NCBI GenBank assembly: GCA_025201375.1 | Contig: JAIWZP010000050.1 | Coordinates: forward strand, 1-64,000 | Reading direction: 5' to 3' | DNA: 64,000 bases | DNA from: Gongronella butleri | Taxonomy: Eukaryota; Mucoromycota; Mucoromycetes; Mucorales; Cunninghamellaceae | Shown: piece by piece, positions 9,618 through 20,658 of the stretch | Numbering within the stretch: the stretch's first letter is position 1 | How the letters are laid out: every line of letters begins with the position of its first letter | Made by a program: the position numbers and the translations under genes | The notes under the pieces: generated by a model | The model's input: the letters and a program-made list of their open reading frames with translations, nothing else | The model's database searches: none | Told to the model about the DNA's origin: nothing

Positions 9618-11195
9618 CTAAGCTGCTTTTGCAAAGCACAACGTGGCATTGGTGCCGCCAAAGCCAAAACTGTTTGTCAATGCGGCACGAATGGCCCGAG
9701 GTTTTGCCTTTAGCGGCGCATAATCCAAGTTGAATTGCTCGGGATCTGATGGCTGATGCAAATTAAGCGTGGGCGGCACAATATCCTAATTTTTTTTTTT
9801 TTAAAAAAGATGATCAGATTTTGCACTTTTTCTCACCGCAATTGTCCTTTTTTTTTTTTTTTTTTTTTTTTTACATTTTTGACGGCCATGATGGTGAAGA
9901 TGGCCTCGACGGCGCCGGCGGCGCCCAAGAGATGGCCCGTGGCGCCTTTTGTGGAGGACACGGTCAAAGATTCCGTGCAACCATCAAAGACGGTTTTAAT
10001 GGCCTGGTTTTCGGCCGCATCGCCGACGGGGGTGCTTGTGGCGTGTGCATTGACATAATCGATGTCGCTTGGCTGCATGTTGGCGTGTGCCAGAGCGCGA
10101 CGCATGGACCGGATGGCGCCATCACCGGTCGTGGGCGGCGCCGTCATATGATGCGCGTCGCCAGACAGGCCATAGCCCTTGAGTTCGGCATAGATGGTGG
10201 CCCCGCGCTGCTTGGCGTGCTCGTACTCCTCGAGAACAACCACACCGGCGCCCTCACCCATCACAAACCCAGCGCGGTCCTTGTCAAACGGGCGCGACGC
10301 GTCCGTCGGCGTTTCTTCAAAGCCCGCGGCAAGCGACTTGGCGCGCGCAAACCCAGCAATCGCCAGCGGATGCACGCACGCCTCCGTGCCGCCCGCAACC
10401 ATCACGTCCGCGTCGCCATATTGGATAAATCGCATCGCGTCGCCAATCGCGTGCGCACCCGTCGTGCACGCCGTCGAAACAGCATGATTCGGCCCCTGGA
10501 ACCCGTACTTGATCGTCAGGTGCCCCGCAGCCATGTTCACAAGAATCCGAGGCACAAACATCGGAGACACTTTGCGCGCTCCCTGCAAAATGAGACAAAA
10601 AATGAGCAAACGAGGCAAAGTCGCGTCGCGCCCTTTTCTCCTTACCCCCTTGTCAAACGCGAGCGACGTCGACACGATGTCGTCAAAGCTGCCCATACCA
10701 GAACCAATGCAGACACCCTAATTCACGGAAAAAACGAAAAAAAACGAAAAAAACGCGACATGTGAGCGCGTTTTATCGGATTTAGTGGAAACCATTTACC
10801 GTGCGCTCCTTGTCGTGTTCGCTAGTGGGTGCCCAAGCGGCGTCCTGAAGCGCTTGGCGCGATGCTGCAAGGGCAAATTGTGTAAATGTGGCCATTGTGC
10901 GCTCGTCCTAGATGCATTTCGTGTCCGTGAGCCTCGCATTGTGTGCCGGGGTGATTTTTTGCAATGTTTTTGTTCTTACGCCACGATCGAGCCACTGAGC
11001 AGGATCGAATTGACCGTCTTCCTGGCCACGAGGGACGGTGGCCGCGATTTTGACAGGGACTTGCTGGAAGGCATCGTTGCTGGCAAGCGAAACAATGCCA
11101 CAATGGCCTTGCAACAGACGTGCCCATGCGGTCTGCACGCCAACACCTAGCGGTGTGACCAGCCCAAGACCTGTAACAACGACTCGACGTGCCAT
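9618..11195 (-). CDS. CEM1: Mitochondrial-type 3-oxoacyl-[acyl-carrier-protein] synthase (KAS II family)
   Basis: Five exons: 11195-10980, 10907-10800, 10717-10646, 10582-9875 and 9785-9618, closing a 423-residue frame, normal length for the family. It condenses malonyl-ACP with acyl-ACP in type II fatty acid synthesis; in fungi this pathway sits in mitochondria and feeds lipoate. The N-terminus [15 protein letters not shown] is diagnostic. The catalytic triad is visible: Cys171 in STACTTGAH, His in [12 protein letters not shown] and His in [15 protein letters not shown]. The C-terminus has [11 protein letters not shown]. No long mitochondrial leader precedes the conserved start, so targeting may use a short or internal signal. 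It is divergent from RPR2 over a 200-bp gap. Intron 4 begins with GT and a long A run. Confidence 0.93.
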
Positions 11196-11395
11196 GGTAA
11201 GAAAAAAAAAATTAAGAAAAAAAAAAAGAGAAAAGCGTCAAAAGATCCAGGCATGGATGCCCAAACAGGGCATCGTTTTGAAACACCGCGCAAGAGCGCA
11301 GGCTTGAAAAAAAAAAGCGCAGACTTGAAAAAAAGAAGCCATTGCCACCCTTTTCCCTTCTTTTTCCTCATTTTTGTGTTCTTTTTACTTAAACC
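11196..11395. promoter_or_regulatory. Bidirectional promoter between KAS and RPR2
   Basis: The two start codons face away from each other across 200 bp. The gap is made of alternating A-rich and T-rich tracts, so each gene has a pyrimidine-rich leader on its own strand. I see no convincing TATA box. Confidence 0.5.
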
Positions 11396-12097
11396 ATGGC
11401 GAAAAAGAAGGCGCCCCAGGGGCCGTCGCAGCAACACCAGCAGATATACCAGCGCATGAATTTCTTATATCAAGCTTCGCACCTTTTGGCCAGCATGTCG
11501 GACCCTATGCCCTCCAACAGCAACGACTCGGCCGATCCCGCTGGACTTGCTCGTCAGCATCAGCTGCACCCCCTAGCACGATATTATAATGCTAACATGA
11601 AAAAAATTGGCAGGCGACTTGTGATCCGCGTGTAAGGACGATGCGCCATTTTGGCCTCTTTTTCTATAAAAACGCGCCGTGATGCTCATTTTTTTTATTT
11701 GTTTCGCCAGTGATCCGCACATCAAGCGCCGCATCTGCAAGCGCTGTGATTCCCCTCTGATACCCGCTTTGACATCGACCGTGCGCGTCAAAGGTAAGCT
11801 TTTTTTTATTGAAATGCGTGGATTTTCGTGTGTTTTCTGACAATGCGTTGATGTTTGATAGCTCAACCCGAACCTACGATGGTGACACGATGCAGCTCAT
11901 GCGGCACGCAACGATCTTTGCGCCTTGACGCCAGCCACACGCTCTGCATTGATCGCCCTGACCGCATTTACGACCCAAATCCATCGGCAGAGCCCGCAAA
12001 CCCGGCGTCAGTAACCACCTCTGAAGAGCCATTGCAAACAGATCAACCCAATGCGACCCCATGTGAAGCACCACCTTCGGAACAACCCAATCAATAA
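11396..12097 (+). CDS. RPR2: Ribonuclease P/MRP-type protein subunit Rpr2/Rpp21
   Basis: Three exons: 11396-11631, 11711-11793 and 11862-12097, giving 184 residues. Rpr2/Rpp21 is a zinc-binding protein subunit of nuclear RNase P, which trims the 5' leader of pre-tRNAs. The order fits the family: an N-terminal helix (QRMNFLYQASHLL), the basic ARYYNANMKKIGRRLVIR segment, and two Cys-x2-Cys pairs at 88/91 (CKRC) and 117/120 (CSSC). The Thr/Pro/Glu-rich tail is not conserved. The first intron ends in CAG and the second in TAG. The stop lies 54 bp from the convergent stop of the aldehyde dehydrogenase gene. Confidence 0.88.
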
Positions 12098-12151
12098 AGC
12101 ATTGGCATCTCTCTCTCTCTTTTTTTTTTTTTTTTTAATTTTTGGAACAAA

Positions 12152-14383
12152 TCACGCGTTAAGCGAGCGGTACAGGACGCGCAGGAATTGGAAGATGGCG
12201 ACGAACTTCGCGCCAATGGCCGCGGGCAGACCGGAAAGCAGCATGTTGAGCAAAAAGGCCTTGTCGTCATTGTAAGGAGGATATCTGGCCGCAAGCACCT
12301 TTTCCATGTTGGACGGCTTGATCATGACGCTGCGGTCGTGGCTAAACGTGTTGAACGAATGTTCGCCGTGGTAATTGCCCGTTCCAGAGGGGCCCACGCC
12401 GCCAAACGGAAGCGCAGACTCTGCAACGTGCATCAGCGTGTCATTCACAAGCACACCTCCAGAACGCGTATTGTCAATCACTGAGAAAAAAAAAAGCCAA
12501 TGAAAGCAAAAAAAATCAGCAATTCAGTGTCGTGTTCTGTTGACGTGACGCGTCGCGTCGCGTCCCGCTTCTCAAAAACACATGTCACGCGACACATTTT
12601 CCACTTTCCCCCTCGTTTTTTTTATTTTTTTTTTTATTTTTTTTTTTACCTTTGTTGATATTGCCCTTGTCGTCGCTAAACACATAGAGCACCAAGGGAT
12701 GGCCTCTGTGGGGGGCATCAAAAAAGAAAAACAAAAAAACGATTCATTGGATGTTTCTCTTTTTCTTTTTGTATTTACCTGGCGTTGACAATGTCGATGG
12801 CGTGGTCCAAATCGTCGACAGGGACAATGGGAAGGATGGGGCCAAATATTTCGTCGTCCATGAGCGAGTGGCCCTGCGCGGAGACGGGCGACACCACGGT
12901 GGGCGCGATGTACACCTGATCAGCAAGTGTTTCGCCGCCAATGACGACGGTGCTCTTGTCCACGCCATCCAGCACCTTGGTCAGGCGGTCAAATTGACGC
13001 TTGTTGATGATGCGGCCGTACGAGTCCGAGGTCGCGGCATCGTCACCAAAGAACGAGTGGATGCTGTCGCGCAAATGACCCACCAACGCATCCACCTGAT
13101 CCTTTTGAACAAGCACATAGTCCGGCGCCACACACGTCTGTCCACTGTTGAAGAACTTGCCCCACGCAATGCGATTCGCCGTCGTCGGCGTCACCGCGTC
13201 AGCGCAAACAATCGTTGGCGACTGATTTGGCACACAAAAAAAGAAAAGAAAGAAAAAAATGAGCCAACACACGTACGAATTCGCTCCCCCTCCTTTTTTT
13301 TTTCTTACCTTACCGCCCAACTCGAGCGTCACAGGAATCAGCTGCTGCGCCGCCTTGGTCATCACAATCTTGCCAATAGTGCCTCCACCCGTGTAGAAAA
13401 TGTGATCCAAAGGTTGCTCTAATTATTAAAAAAAAGAGAAATAAGCGGCCAATGTGCCTCAATGAGACCAAGGGCATGAAAAGAAAATCGCTGGCTTACC
13501 AAGCAAAGCCGTGGTCTCGGCCGCCGCGCCATTGACAACACGATAAAATTCGGTGTTCAAGTATTTTGGGATCAATTCCGTCAAAGCTTGCGCCGTGTGC
13601 GACGCGACCTCGGAAGGCTAAAGGCCAGCGAATGGAAAGAGGCAAAAGATGAGATCCAAGCACTCCCCCCCTTGCAACAATGGCATTTTACCTTGATGAT
13701 CACACAATTGCCAGCCGCAATGGCACCAACCACAGGAAGAAGGAGCAAATGGACCTAAATAAAAACAAGCCCGTGGTGAATCCTCAAGTCATCCTGGGCC
13801 CAGCGCGCTCATGCGAACGCGAAAAGTGTATTACAGGATAGTTCCAAGCACCTAAAAGAAACAAAAAGAGGCAAAAAACGAACAAAAAAGCGCGTCAATG
13901 GGCCGCACATCAAGACCATGCCCCAGGTTGCTTACCAATAACAAGCACCACACCCTTGGGCTCCTTGCGAATATTCAGCTTGGCTGTGCGATTCATCACA
14001 TAATGCGCCTTTGGCGAAACCGGTTTGGCCAGTCTGTCCAAGTGCTACACAAATAAAGAATTAAGCAGCCGCGCCCATTTGCACACCATGGTCTATGGAT
14101 CGCTTCCCACCCCGCAAGACTTTTTTTTTTCTTTTACCTGAATCAAATACTTGCAATCATTGATAACAGGCACCACCTCGGCAAGCACCTCCATGCGCGG
14201 CTTGCGCATATCATCATAGATGCTCTTTTCAAAGATGGGCATGTTCTCCTCGAGCAAAGCAAGCAGGTTCTTCAATTGCTCCTTGCGGAACGCAAGGTCG
14301 CGCGTCGTGCCCTGCTTGAATCGCTTTTGCAAATCAGCTCCCAGCGTCTCAATCTCGGCCAGCGGTGTGAATTGAAGCGTCAT
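12152..14383 (-). CDS. HFD1: Fatty aldehyde dehydrogenase, ALDH3/Hfd1-like
   Basis: Nine exons: 14383-14138, 14044-13936, 13851-13835, 13754-13692, 13617-13500, 13418-13309, 13221-12779, 12705-12650 and 12480-12152; the frame closes at 496 residues. Exon 3 is only 17 nt, encoding most of GAWNYP. The enzyme oxidises long-chain aldehydes with NAD(P)+. Visible signatures are GAWNYP, IIKPSE, Glu217 in LELGGK, catalytic Cys251 in GQTCVAPDY, EIFGPILP and PFGGVGPSG. The class 3 assignment rests on the short N-terminus and on a C-terminal hydrophobic tail (AFLLNMLLSGLPAAIGAK) that would anchor it to ER, lipid-droplet or mitochondrial outer membranes as in Hfd1. Intron 8 starts with GT and broken A runs. 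Confidence 0.92.
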
Positions 14384-15081
14384 GATGGGGAAAAAATGGG
14401 TGGATTTCCGGGCCAGGAGTGTCAGAAAGAAGAAAAAGAAAAAAAAGGAGGCGTCTGGGCCAGGAGGATGGGAAAAAAAGAGAGAAAAAAAAAAAGCAGC
14501 TTTGGTAAGGGAGATCTTTCATCGCAACCGCGGACATTTGATTTAGGCAGCCGCACAACAAGCAACAACTTTATTTGCCAGAAATCAGCGCCATGGCCAA
14601 CAAGATCGCTCAATGTTGGACAAGGCGGTACAATTCTGCCTTGCAACGTGCCTTTTCGCCTCTTTTCGCCTCTTTTCCCCATCTTTTCATATGAAAAACC
14701 CACTTTTAAGGCAGAGCGTCCCTTGCCGTGGTGCCAACGACGATCGCGGCGCACGCACCGCGGTGCCAATTCATCCTCAATTCGTCCTCAATTAGCGCTT
14801 TGAAGCGAAACTCGTTGTTTGAAGCCAATTCGCGTGCGACACATTCCTCTTTCACACTTTTTTCATGTGCGAATGAGAGAGCGGCTGCTTTTTAACCTCG
14901 CAAGGCACCCAATGTTGCCATTGATGGTCCCACTCTATGACAGGGCAATGTGTCTGGCCGAACCAAGCATGCTGGATTTGCGCGCTGGCAGCGGACCTCT
15001 AAATATGTAAAGAGGATGTCGCCCTTTTCATTTTTTTGATTGCCCTTCTTTTGCTTTTTGTTTCTCTCGCCTATTTTACCA
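14384..15081. promoter_or_regulatory. Intergenic region between HFD1-like and MED8 genes (divergent promoters)
   Basis: Both flanking genes are transcribed away from this 0.7-kb gap. It holds A/G-rich sequence near 14420-14500, which is a pyrimidine leader for the minus-strand gene, and T-rich sequence just before 15082. No third gene is seen. Confidence 0.5.
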
Positions 15082-15951
15082 ATGGATTCGTCCACGTTAC
15101 CCCCCGCCCCGACACTTTACCTTGATCCACACACGATGCACGAGCTTGACGCACTCAAGGGCAAGCTTGGGTCGCTGCAAGAGACGCTGTCGACGCAGAT
15201 TGCGTACTTGAAGGAGCCAAAGTTCCATTTCACCTGGCCAGATCTGCTCAACAAGTTTAATATGTTGACGGCCAAGTTTTCATCGCTTTCCGAGGATTTC
15301 CATCAGCAAATGCAGGCAGGCAGCACGTCCACCTTGCCGAAATTGATGCTGCACCCGTGGAATCCGCCATTGACCGAGCAAGAGACCAATATCTTTAGCG
15401 TGCTTCTGCGCACCAAGCTGATTCCCGACATTGAAGCCCTGGAAAAGGACACGATGCGCGCCATCCAACAAACACTGCCCCCATCCACATCCGCCGCATT
15501 GAACGCGACGACGGGCAGCGGCAGCAGCGGCGCACCAGGCGCGCCAAGCAGCAATGGCTACAATGCACATCAGACGGCATCCTCCTCCTCCTCAAATACA
15601 TCCGCACCACCATCCGCGTTCCAGGCGCACGCGCTTCACCACGACGACGACGCGCCATCGCCGCTCGAGCAGCTAAAGGCCCTGCGCGACCGCCACGACC
15701 GCCTCGCCATCACCGCAAGCAGATTGATTCAGCAAATGTCTGCCGATTTCCGCGACTCGTTCCTCGAGCGCGTCGGCGACAGCGACGACGACGAAGAAAA
15801 GGAAGAGGAGACCCCCGAGTGGAAGAAAAAGGGCTTTGGCTCAGAGGACGATTGGAAGCGGTTCAACCTCGAGTGCATGATGACCTTTTACAGCATGGGA
15901 AAGGACGAACTCGTAGGAAGTGATTTAAAATCCAATAAACCATTTGTGTGA
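15082..15951 (+). CDS. MED8: Mediator complex subunit 8
   Basis: Single-exon gene of 289 residues. Med8 is a head-module subunit of Mediator, which bridges activators and RNA polymerase II. The N-terminal half shows the family pattern: a helical LDALKGKLGSLQETL, then WPDLLNKFNMLTAKFSSL, then LHPWNPP and LLRTKLIPDIE. The middle is a Ser/Ala-rich linker. The C-terminal half has a second helix (EQLKALRDRHDRLAITASRL) and an acidic patch before PEWKKKGFGSEDDWKRF. The start is the ATG of MDSSTL; an upstream frame extension encodes only homopolymer-like residues. Confidence 0.85.
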   Translation: MDSSTLPPAPTLYLDPHTMHELDALKGKLGSLQETLSTQIAYLKEPKFHFTWPDLLNKFNMLTAKFSSLSEDFHQQMQAGSTSTLPKLMLHPWNPPLTEQETNIFSVLLRTKLIPDIEALEKDTMRAIQQTLPPSTSAALNATTGSGSSGAPGAPSSNGYNAHQTASSSSSNTSAPPSAFQAHALHHDDDAPSPLEQLKALRDRHDRLAITASRLIQQMSADFRDSFLERVGDSDDDEEKEEETPEWKKKGFGSEDDWKRFNLECMMTFYSMGKDELVGSDLKSNKPFV

Positions 15952-16274
15952 TCCCGGTTGGCCATCTCCAGAACATGACAAAATCGCATGGGGTCGCGTC
16001 CTGTGAGGCCGAGAGAGCGTGACTTTTAAACAGAGGAAACGTGAATGCGAGTACATCATGTATTACAATGATACGTGATGCCTGATCATCCGCACTCGCA
16101 ATGGGTCTTCTCAATAGCGCCATAGAATGAGCAAATCGACGGTGCCATAAAACTGGCAAAACATAAAAAGTAGCTGCCCAATGAATCGCATTTAAAATGA
16201 TTTTGTGCGATTTTGATTGTTCCTCTACAAATGACCATCTGACAAGTCGATATGAGCATCAGATCCAATTTTCC
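15952..16274. other. Intergenic, MED8 3' side
   Basis: This stretch holds the 3' flank of MED8, with a possible AATAAA inside the coding end at 15935. No gene or repeat is evident. Confidence 0.4.
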
Positions 16275-16520
16275 CAATCCTTCTCGTTCAAATGAGCCAA
16301 CCCTGGCGGTTTTGCAATCAATAGATGGCGCGCAAGCACGAGTTTCGAAAATGGCGGATTTTCCAAGGGACACAGTCGACCGCCGGAAAATCATCAAATT
16401 TAGGTCCTCGGATCGCCACGCCATCCACACCACTACGTGAAGACGTCTCATTCACTGGCAGAAATGCAATAAAAATCGGGGGCGCATCGACCGGTTCTCG
16501 CGTAATGTGCAATTTGTCTC
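16275..16520 (+). repeat. Dispersed repeat family C, copy 1
   Basis: Matches the minus strand of 52580-52815. Shared blocks are AAAATGGCG(G/A)ATTTTCCAAG, ACAGTCGA, GGAAAATC, AAATTTAGG, GCCACGCCAT and GAAATGCA(A/G)TAAAAA. About 95 bases align without gaps, and a short frame containing MA(D/N)FPR(D/G)TVD is kept in both copies, hinting at a decayed coding sequence. The family is unidentified. Confidence 0.65.
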
Positions 16521-19294
16521 TTTTTTTCGCGTCAAGGAAAAGTCGACGAAAATTGGACACAGAGCCGTGAAACACAGATCATCAAAAAGAGCACAGTCTG
16601 CTGCGTAAGGGGATATCAATGATCACCCCAAAACGCGAGTTCCAGACAGAATTGACGCGACCAATCCATTTGCGGGGCAACTTGGACGCGTGATAAACCG
16701 CGTCAAACATCGATTTATACGCGTCTGTTTTTAATCAAATCCATGCATCTGGCATCCATCTTGCTAGTGCACGCTTCGGCGCGTCTTTAGAAATGCGTTC
16801 TTCCTGTGCATTTCGACGTTGAAATTAAATCGAAAATCACGGATTGCTCGTCAACCAGCAAGTCGATCTCACTCGTTTTTGACGTTTTCCGAGATTTCTC
16901 CATGCAGTGCATCTTGTGTGAACGTTTGGCGCAATTCTGAGGACCCAAATTTTCGATTTTGGTTTGGGAGCTCATTTTCGTCAAAATCTGATTTTGCTCA
17001 TTGGCGCGCTTCAATGCTCGTGACAAGATGGAAATCGAATCCAAGATGGTATACATGGCGTTTCATTTCATGTTTGGGTGCGTTTCGGCGTGTCGCAGTA
17101 ATTGGTTGGCGAGGTTCATTTTGATGGACAGCAAAAAAAATAAGTTTATATGCGCTCTTTCAGATAAAGTTGACCAAATCGTTTCAAACTTGTCGTAGGT
17201 TGATGTGCTTGAGATCGTACCCCACTCATGATCAATTTATGTTAAGGGTCAAATGATGACAGAACTCGTGTTGGTCGTCCATCCAGTTGCAAAATTGACT
17301 ATTCAAAAATAATCTTGCCAAGATCTGCTCCAATTGATCCCATATTATAACAGCTGGTTGCCGACACAGACGTCCCGGCTTTCTCATGGTTTGGCGACAA
17401 TCGACTAGAAGGCTTTTTTAAAATTCGATTTTTGATCACATCCCTCTCGAAAACCCGAATTAAGCACCCCAGACTCTTTTCACATGCTTTTGCAGCCCAT
17501 ATAGGTCATTTGGTCGGGGACATTGTATTATCCAGTGCCAAAAAGTGGCCAGTTGAATAAAAGGGATGGGCTTGAACGAGAAGAAAAGAACATTTTACTC
17601 CGCTTTGCCTGAGTCATCGCGTGAACAATGGTGGTTGTCAATGATGTTTTCTGGATGTCATGAATTTCCATTTGAGAGATGGCCGACAAGGTGGGTCATT
17701 GGGCGACTCTGTAGCATGGAAAGTAATCCGTTTTGCAAAAACGAGAAACCGGGTGTGCCACGCTGCCATTTTCATGCCTTGCATGGTCTCTGTTGATGGC
17801 AAAAAATGTGTCATTGTTCTTTGTTTTTCATTCCTCGTGCAACGGATGCAACGGGGGCTGCACAGATGAGCGACGATGGTGCGACCATGGGCTTTTTTAT
17901 TTTATTTTTGGCTTGGCGCGTGGCGGAAGGCGATGCATCGGGAATAGGCGAGATCAAAGATTTATGATAGCGTGCAGCACGCGAGCGCGCGAGCTTTTAG
18001 ACACAGCTGTGGAGGGCTGCGCAAGGCCATTGGACGGATCGGCACAAAGCTTTCGTTGGCAACGTGGTCAAAAAAAGGAATTCCCGATGCACGTCGGCCC
18101 ACGAGGGCGTTCCTGAATTGGACTAGCGAGGACGGATTGACAAGCAAAACGACGTGGGCCTTGACATGCCAATTTTTTTTTTTTTTTTTTTTGTTTTTGA
18201 CAGCCACGGTTTCATGAAAAATATACCAATTGGCGTCGGAAGATCGCCCCTCTTGCTCATTTTGGTTCACTTTTTGCATACGAACGCGCGGCCCCCCTCC
18301 TATCATACCCCCTATCCGCTTTTTTGGGCGGGCAGTGCGCGCTCTTTTTTACTCAAAAAGCAAAACTTTATCCCACGAGCCACGGCCCTCCAATTTTTCT
18401 TTTTAGCCATTCTCATGGCCATGTGTGTTTTTGTATTGTTCTTTTTCTATTTTTGCACGTGTTTGTCTGCATTGTCAGCTTGTTTGATGAGGGCGGGGGG
18501 GGGAAGATGTTGATTTGTTCATGTGCGATGTGCAGCGGGCCCTTTTTTTTTTTTTTTGCCACGCGGTGATGACTGGGGGAGCCACACTATACCCCTTTTT
18601 TGCACCTCTGTTTTGGTGCTTGCCGTACGGAGCTTGAAGCCAGACCACCTTTTTTTTTTTTTTTTGTGTGCCACACAAGGTAAATGACGAATGAATTAAA
18701 CCTCGTTTCAAGCCGGGTCCCCTCTCGCTCTCACACACACACAAACACACCATTATCGGCCGGCTTCCCGTGCCACACCTTGCACAATGGGAACGCAATG
18801 CCACCAAGAGTAAGTGCCAAGAGAGAACAGGAGGGGGAACTCACACGCGCTTGGAAAAAAAAAGAGCTACGCAGCCAAAAAAAGCCAAAAGTGGCGACAA
18901 AAACGCTCAGAAGAAGCCCGTTTAAAAAAAATCTTAGCCACGCTTGCCTTTTTTTTTGTGCCCAGTTTGGGAAGGAAGAGATGCCCAGGAACGAGGGAAG
19001 GCGACCGCGAGAAACGACAAAAAGAAAATAAAATTAGAGCTCCAAGCGGCATTTGTGTAACGTGGCCATGTTTGAGACTCCTCAAGGCTCGCGCGCACGT
19101 TTTTTTTTTTTGTGCGTTGATCAAGAACAAATCCCCCCTCTTTTGCCCCATTCATCCCTTTTTTTCTTTATTCTCTTTGTTTTCCATTTTCTCGCCAAGT
19201 TTCCCCTCTGTTTCCTTTCCTTTTTTTTGGCTCTTTTTTTTTGTTTTCTTTCATTTCCTTTCTTTTTTTTCTCTTCATTAATTTGCATTTTTGG
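16521..19294. other. Gene-poor region
   Basis: About 2.8 kb with no supportable gene. Frames are short, overlapping and motif-free. T and A homopolymers of 12-17 bases occur near 18173-18192, 18542-18557 and 18650-18665. The last 300 bases are strongly T-rich and serve as leader for the gene starting at 19295. Confidence 0.5.
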
Positions 19295-20658
19295 ATGGCT
19301 GTGGACGCGGATGCCGACAACGTTAAGCGTCGATGGTCGCATGGATTCTCCAAGAAATGGAAGCGGCTTAAGCACCGGTTTTCCGTGTTGTCCGTTGCGC
19401 CTGTGCAGGAACACAGCGAGTCGAGGCATCCATCCACGCGCGCGTCGCACCGTCCTGCTGGTAAATGATGGAGAGAGAAGCATGGAAATAAGCAACAATG
19501 TGTCTCATTTTTTTCCAACATTTAGGCAAGACAATGACGCATTCAACGCGTGTGCCGACGTTTGCGGTGCATGATGAAGAGAGATCGGATGTGCGTGGGT
19601 CGCTTGATTCATCGTGGTCGTCTTCGTCGTCGTGCGAGAAGCGCGCGTCGCTTGTGCGGAGCTATTCGGTGTTGTCGATGGCGCCCACATCGCCATTGTC
19701 ACCTCCGCCTCGGCACGCACATTCACCCACGGGAGGAATCCGCGTTGCACCGGATGCAACGCACCATTGGCGTCAATTCACGTCGGCCGAGTATTTGCGG
19801 CTGCAACCCGGCACGCGATTGTCCATGGATGCTTCGTCCGCGACGCGGTTTGATGAGCAAGACGCGTCCTTGTCGTCATCGTCGGAAGCGCCGCCACCCG
19901 TGCGTGACTCGTTGTTGATCTACCAGGAAGACGACCCCTTGATGCTGCGCAACAATAGTAGCTGTGTGTCGACCACCAGCTCATTAATACCCCAGGCACC
20001 GCTATTGTCCCCCAACAACGATAAAATCGTCCCTCGCACATCCATCTCGGCGCCTACTTCCACCCTGCCTTTCCGTACAGGTACGCTTGGCTGGACCGCA
20101 TCTTACCAAAATCAACAAAAACAGCCCCCGGCCATTGCACTCCCTCCTTTACCGGCCATCCACCATCACCATCTTCAAAACCATCACCAAAATCAACAGG
20201 ACATGGGCCGTCCATCATCGCCATCATCATCATCGTCATCATCACTGCACAGAAACGCGTCCAATGCTTCGTCGCTCACTTGCGAAATCCCACTCAAAGA
20301 ACGCCGCCGCCGCCGCAGCCCACTGCTGATGCAGGCCGGCTATGACAGGTTAACCTTGCCCATTGCCCATCAGCAGCCCGACAATGACAAGCACAATGAC
20401 AATGAAAAGGAGCAATTGCGTCGCCAGGCCATGCATCAATTGGAGGGCTTGTCCGCCAATCGCAAAATCATCACCATGGCACGCATCGTGTCACCCCGCA
20501 CACTCGACCAGCAATTGGAAAACCCCGCATCCACCCACCTGCCAACGCCCTCTACATCCTCCTCGTGCCAGGCACCACAGTCACTTTCCCCATTGCCAAA
20601 GCAATCGCCCTCCAGACAACCTTTTTTCCCCGCAACACCTAATTCCATGGAATCATAA
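19295..20658 (+). CDS. Unidentified Ser/Pro-rich basic protein
   Basis: Two exons, 19295-19460 and 19526-20658, give 432 residues. I do not recognise a family. The N-terminus is very basic (VKRRWSHGFSKKWKRLKHRF) and followed by SVLSVAP. A similar basic-plus-SVLSMAP segment recurs near residue 95 (KRASLVRSYSVLSMAP), an internal repeat. The rest is low-complexity Ser/Pro/His/Gln with a poly-Ser run and RRRRR near residue 265. The C-terminal third includes HQLEGLSANRKIITMARIVSP, which could form a helix. Serine-rich basic proteins of this kind are often kinase targets, but nothing here shows a function. The intron is 65 bp with GTAAAT and TTTAG ends. Confidence 0.7.

Noticed and set aside
8842..9639. 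Minus-strand open frame of 265 codons between the kinase and KAS genes
   Set aside because: It is driven by T/A homopolymers, has no motif, believable leader or intron structure, and overlaps equally long frames on the other strand.
9821..10765. Plus-strand 314-codon frame
   Set aside because: It is antisense to KAS exons 3 and 4, whose family match and catalytic residues are unmistakable; the Arg/His-rich composition is that of a shadow frame.
12540..12565. GACGCGTCGCGTCGCGTC palindrome-like sequence as a possible operator
   Set aside because: Similar GACGCGTC strings recur in introns and intergenic DNA across the window without relation to gene starts, so it looks like a compositional habit.
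17566..17796. 76-codon frame in the 16-19 kb gap
   Set aside because: No family motif, no supporting exon neighbours and no codon bias; probably chance.
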